From Halopseudomonas laoshanensis (GTDB lineage Bacteria > Pseudomonadota > Gammaproteobacteria > Pseudomonadales > Pseudomonadaceae): DNA of 64,000 nt. Positions 61,121 to 64,000 of this stretch are shown piece after piece. Where the stretch lies: positions 310,001 to 374,000 of the forward strand of contig NZ_QOVF01000003.1 of the NCBI RefSeq assembly GCF_008365385.1, in the 5' to 3' direction. A program made the position numbers and the translations under genes. The notes under the pieces are model-generated. The model had not been told where the DNA came from, did no database searches, and saw only the letters and a program-made list of their open reading frames with translations. How positions within the stretch are numbered: the first letter of the stretch is position 1; every line of letters begins with the position of its first letter.

Positions 61121-62590
61121 GTGATTGAGTTTCATCTGAACGGTCAGCCCCAGACGCTGGAAAGTGCTGACCCAAACCTGAGCATTCTCGAATGGCTGCG
61201 CACCAAAATGCGGCTCACCGGCACCAAGGAAGGTTGTGCGTCTGGCGATTGTGGCGCTTGTACCGTCATGCTGGGTACGCCATCGGAACAGGATGGCTTG
61301 AGCTATCAGAGCGTTAACAGCTGTATAGCCCTGATCGGCAGCCTGCACGGCAAGCATCTGGTGACTATTGACGCATTGCAGAGCGAGCCGGCGCATCCGG
61401 TGCAGACGGCCATGGTCGAGTGTCATGGTTCGCAATGCGGCTTCTGTACGCCAGGCATCATTATGTCGCTGGTAGCGCTGCATCATGAGGCAGCCAAGCA
61501 ACCGGCATGTGATCGCCATCGGGTGCTGGAAGCGCTGTCGGGCAATCTGTGTCGCTGCACCGGTTACCGGCCGATCATGGATGCGGCGACGCGATCCATC
61601 GTCAACGGCGTGCAGGAATGGGATGGCGGCGGCTTGCTGAAGGCGGCCGTTCCCTCAGTCAAGGACACCCCCGCAGCCAGCCTGCGAGATGCCCAGGGCA
61701 AACGCTTCGACGCCCCGGTGACCCTGGAGCAGTTGCGTGACCTGCTGGCCGGGTCGCCTGATGCGCGGCTGGTGGCTGGTAGTACCGATCTGGCTCTGGA
61801 AATTACCCAGCAGCTGAAAACGCTGCCGCATCTGGTCTCCACCGAGCAGGTGCCGGAGCTGCAGCGCATCGACACCACAGATGAAGGTTTGTGTATTGGC
61901 GCCGCCGTCAGCTATCGCCGCGCCGGTAGTGTGCTGAACGACCGCTGGCCTGCCTTCGGCCCGATGCTGGAGCGCCTTGGCTCGCTGCAGATTCGCAATC
62001 GCGGCACCCTGGGCGGCAATATTGGCAACGCCTCTCCGATCGCCGACATGCCACCGCCGCTGATCGCGCTGGGCGCGCAGATTCAGCTCGACAGCGTTGA
62101 AGGGACGCGCTGGTTGGCGTTGGAGGACTTCTTCCTGGATTACCGCAAGACCGCTCTGCGCGCAGGTGAATTCATTCGTACGGTGCGGGTGCCGGAGCCG
62201 CGGTCAGACGCATCGACAGCAGTCGAGCGGCTGTTTATCTATAAGGTCTCCAAGCGCTTGGATGATGACATTTCTGCGGTGCTGGGCGCCTTCTGGTTCC
62301 AGTTTGACGGCGAGCAGATCATCGATTGCCGTCTGGCCTATGGCGGCATGGCGGCCACTCCCAAGCGTGCGCGTGTAGCGGAAGCCGCTTTGCGCGGTGC
62401 GTCCTTTGACGATGTCAGTATTTCCCATGCCATTGCTGCGCTGGCCAGCGATTTTTCCCCGATGTCGGACGTGCGTGCCTCGGCCGCGTACCGCGCGCAG
62501 GTAGCCGGCAATCTGCTGCGCCGCGCGTTGCTGGAATACAGTGCCGGCGCTGACAGCGATGACAAACTGATGGTGACCGATTATGCGTAA
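61121..62590 (+). CDS. xdhA: Xanthine dehydrogenase small subunit
   Basis: A 489-residue iron-sulfur/FAD subunit. The N-terminal 2Fe-2S ligands are C39, C44, C47 and C68. The second cluster has C106, C109 (QCGFCTPG), C144 and C146 (LCRCTGY). The FAD domain follows (LVAGSTDLALEITQQ, RNRGTLGGNIGNASPIADMPP) with the CO-dehydrogenase-type C-terminus. It oxidises hypoxanthine and xanthine to urate together with XdhB. The start is GTG with GGAG upstream. It overlaps xdhB by eight bases. Confidence 0.95.
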   Translation: MIEFHLNGQPQTLESADPNLSILEWLRTKMRLTGTKEGCASGDCGACTVMLGTPSEQDGLSYQSVNSCIALIGSLHGKHLVTIDALQSEPAHPVQTAMVECHGSQCGFCTPGIIMSLVALHHEAAKQPACDRHRVLEALSGNLCRCTGYRPIMDAATRSIVNGVQEWDGGGLLKAAVPSVKDTPAASLRDAQGKRFDAPVTLEQLRDLLAGSPDARLVAGSTDLALEITQQLKTLPHLVSTEQVPELQRIDTTDEGLCIGAAVSYRRAGSVLNDRWPAFGPMLERLGSLQIRNRGTLGGNIGNASPIADMPPPLIALGAQIQLDSVEGTRWLALEDFFLDYRKTALRAGEFIRTVRVPEPRSDASTAVERLFIYKVSKRLDDDISAVLGAFWFQFDGEQIIDCRLAYGGMAATPKRARVAEAALRGASFDDVSISHAIAALASDFSPMSDVRASAAYRAQVAGNLLRRALLEYSAGADSDDKLMVTDYA

Positions 62591-64000
62591 GCTTCCCGAA
62601 GCCCTGACCAATCACCCCGGGCAGCCCGTCGGGCTAGCCGGACATAACGCCCACCACGACAGTGCCTGGAAGCACGTACGCGGTCAGGCGCGCTATATCG
62701 ATGACCTGCCGGAGCCGGAAGGCCTGCTGCATGCAGCTGTCGGGCACAGTGAGCAGGCGCATGCGCGGGTGCTGAACATGGACCTGAGCGCGGTACGCAG
62801 CTACCCCGGTGTCATCGCCGTGGTCACCGTTGCCGATGTACCCGGGCATACGGATATCGGACCGGTATTTCCGGGTGACCCGGTGCTGGCGGGCGAGATT
62901 GTTGAGCATATCGGTCAGCCAATCTTCGCCGTCGCTGCCATCAGTCACGATGCCGCGCGCAAGGCCGCGCGTCTGGCCAAGGTCGAGTACCAACCGCTGC
63001 CACCGGTGCTGACCACCGCCGAAGCGCTGGAAAAGGCCTTCTATGTGCGGCCCAGCCATACCCAGCAGCGCGGCGAGCCGGACCAGGCGCTGGCCGATGC
63101 ACCGCATCGTTTGCGTGGGCAACTCAACGTTGGCGGGCAGGAGCATTTTTATCTGGAAGGTCAGGCCTGTCTGGTCGAGCCGACCGAGGATGGCGGCATG
63201 TTCGTGCACACCTCCAGTCAGCATCCCTCTGAAGTGCAGAAACTGGTGGCCGAAGTGCTCGGCGTGCCGATCCATGAAGTCCAGGCGGAAGTACGACGCA
63301 TGGGCGGCGGCTTTGGTGGCAAGGAAACCCAGGCTGCGGCACTGGCCTGTGTCGCCGCCCTGCTCGCTCATGTGACTGGCAAGCCGGTGAAATACCGGTT
63401 GTCACGCGCGGATGACATGGTGCAGACCGGCAAACGCCATGACTTTTTCAATACCTATGATGTCGGCTTTGATCAGGACGGTATGCTGCACGGCGCGGAC
63501 TTGATGGTCGCCGGGCGCTGCGGATTTTCACCGGATCTGTCTGATGCAATTGTCGACCGCGCGATGTTCCATGCCGACAACGCCTATTTTCTCAATCAGG
63601 CGCGGGTAACCGGCCACCGCTGCAAAACCCATACGGTGTCCAATACGGCCTTCCGTGGTTTTGGCGGCCCGCAGGGCATGATGATTATCGAGCAGGCCAT
63701 GGACGATATCGCCCGTTACCTGCAACTTGATCCGCTGACGGTGCGCAAGCGCAATCTCTACCGTGAAGGGCGCGATACTACCCATTACGGCCAGACCATC
63801 GAGCAGCATCTGTTGCCGCGGCTGGTCGATGAGCTGGAAGCCAGCTCCGACTACCAGGCGCGACGTCAGCAGATCACCGCGTTCAACCGCAAGAGCCCGA
63901 TACTCAAGCGCGGCCTGGCGCTGACGCCGATCAAGTTTGGTATCTCCTTTACCGCCAAACACCTGAACCAGGCTGGCGCTTTGGTGTTGATCTACACCGA
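62583..64000 (+). CDS. xdhB: Xanthine dehydrogenase large subunit, 5' part
   Basis: About 472 residues of the molybdopterin subunit are in the window; the gene continues beyond the right edge. Visible landmarks are GGQEHFYLEGQ near 183-194, MGGGFGGKE near 241 and AFRGFGGPQGM near 355, all typical of XdhB-type molybdenum hydroxylases. The N-terminal KHVRGQARYIDDLPEPEGLLHAAVG matches the family. The ATG at 62583 overlaps the end of xdhA. XdhC may follow outside the window. Confidence 0.94.
   Translation, partial: MRKLPEALTNHPGQPVGLAGHNAHHDSAWKHVRGQARYIDDLPEPEGLLHAAVGHSEQAHARVLNMDLSAVRSYPGVIAVVTVADVPGHTDIGPVFPGDPVLAGEIVEHIGQPIFAVAAISHDAARKAARLAKVEYQPLPPVLTTAEALEKAFYVRPSHTQQRGEPDQALADAPHRLRGQLNVGGQEHFYLEGQACLVEPTEDGGMFVHTSSQHPSEVQKLVAEVLGVPIHEVQAEVRRMGGGFGGKETQAAALACVAALLAHVTGKPVKYRLSRADDMVQTGKRHDFFNTYDVGFDQDGMLHGADLMVAGRCGFSPDLSDAIVDRAMFHADNAYFLNQARVTGHRCKTHTVSNTAFRGFGGPQGMMIIEQAMDDIARYLQLDPLTVRKRNLYREGRDTTHYGQTIEQHLLPRLVDELEASSDYQARRQQITAFNRKSPILKRGLALTPIKFGISFTAKHLNQAGALVLIYT

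Overview
The window reads as chromosome from a GC-rich gammaproteobacterium of the Pseudomonas group. The grounds are dense short operons, AGGAG-type ribosome sites, LysR/TetR/AraC-rich regulation, a PvdE-type exporter next to FhuF, and purine genes resembling those known from Pseudomonas. The interspersed palindromes would suit a marine or Halopseudomonas-like member, but that is inference. I recognise no rRNA, tRNA, CRISPR array or intact transposase.

Layout. 0-8 kb: the end of a LysR gene, an adenine/adenosine deaminase, acetoacetyl-CoA synthetase, a Fur-type box and a siderophore importer (ATPase, binding protein, fused double permease), then a quinone-oxidoreductase-like enzyme. 8-18 kb: a structured leader with a possible leader peptide before a DMT transporter, an MFS/aldo-keto reductase pair beside a LysR regulator, nitronate monooxygenase, FhuF and a PvdE/SyrD-type exporter, and an SDR with a lone response regulator. 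17.5-21.6 kb: a sulfur-stress cluster with OsmC facing a two-cysteine BigR/SqrR-type repressor, YeeE-type PmpAB-like channels, a SulP transporter and cytochrome b561. 21.6-30 kb: assorted metabolic and regulatory genes (SDR, chemoreceptor, GlxA regulator, methyltransferases, TSUP, MaoC).

29.9-33.5 kb is a visibly AT-rich island. It holds a HEPN-like protein with a zinc ribbon, a TauD-like oxygenase directly upstream of it, and a Schlafen/AlbA_2 protein. The first two genes are bracketed by copies of the 13-mer TTCATCTGACCCC. This is the best candidate for an undescribed, possibly defensive, system.

33.5-39.8 kb carries a probable five-gene operon (FMO/Baeyer-Villiger monooxygenase, BASS transporter, two SDR-type enzymes, TSUP) with a divergent AraC regulator. 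A large nested palindrome lies between them.

39.8-64 kb is a nucleobase uptake and catabolism region. It has two NMT1/THI5-type ABC systems plus an orphan paralogous binding protein, a cytidine-deaminase-fold deaminase, two amidohydrolases (one like 8-oxoguanine deaminase), three paralogous isopenicillin-N-synthase-type 2OG-Fe(II) oxygenases, an alpha/beta hydrolase, a flavodoxin-like reductase, a nucleoside ABC importer, a Tsx-like porin, a RutR-like TetR regulator and XdhAB (XdhB runs off the end). A recurring operator close to CTGACCAnnTAATCAG stands before most of these operons. It resembles the E. coli RutR box and ties the region into one probable regulon. I infer import of modified or ordinary nucleobases, oxidation by the oxygenases and Xdh, and hydrolytic deamination.
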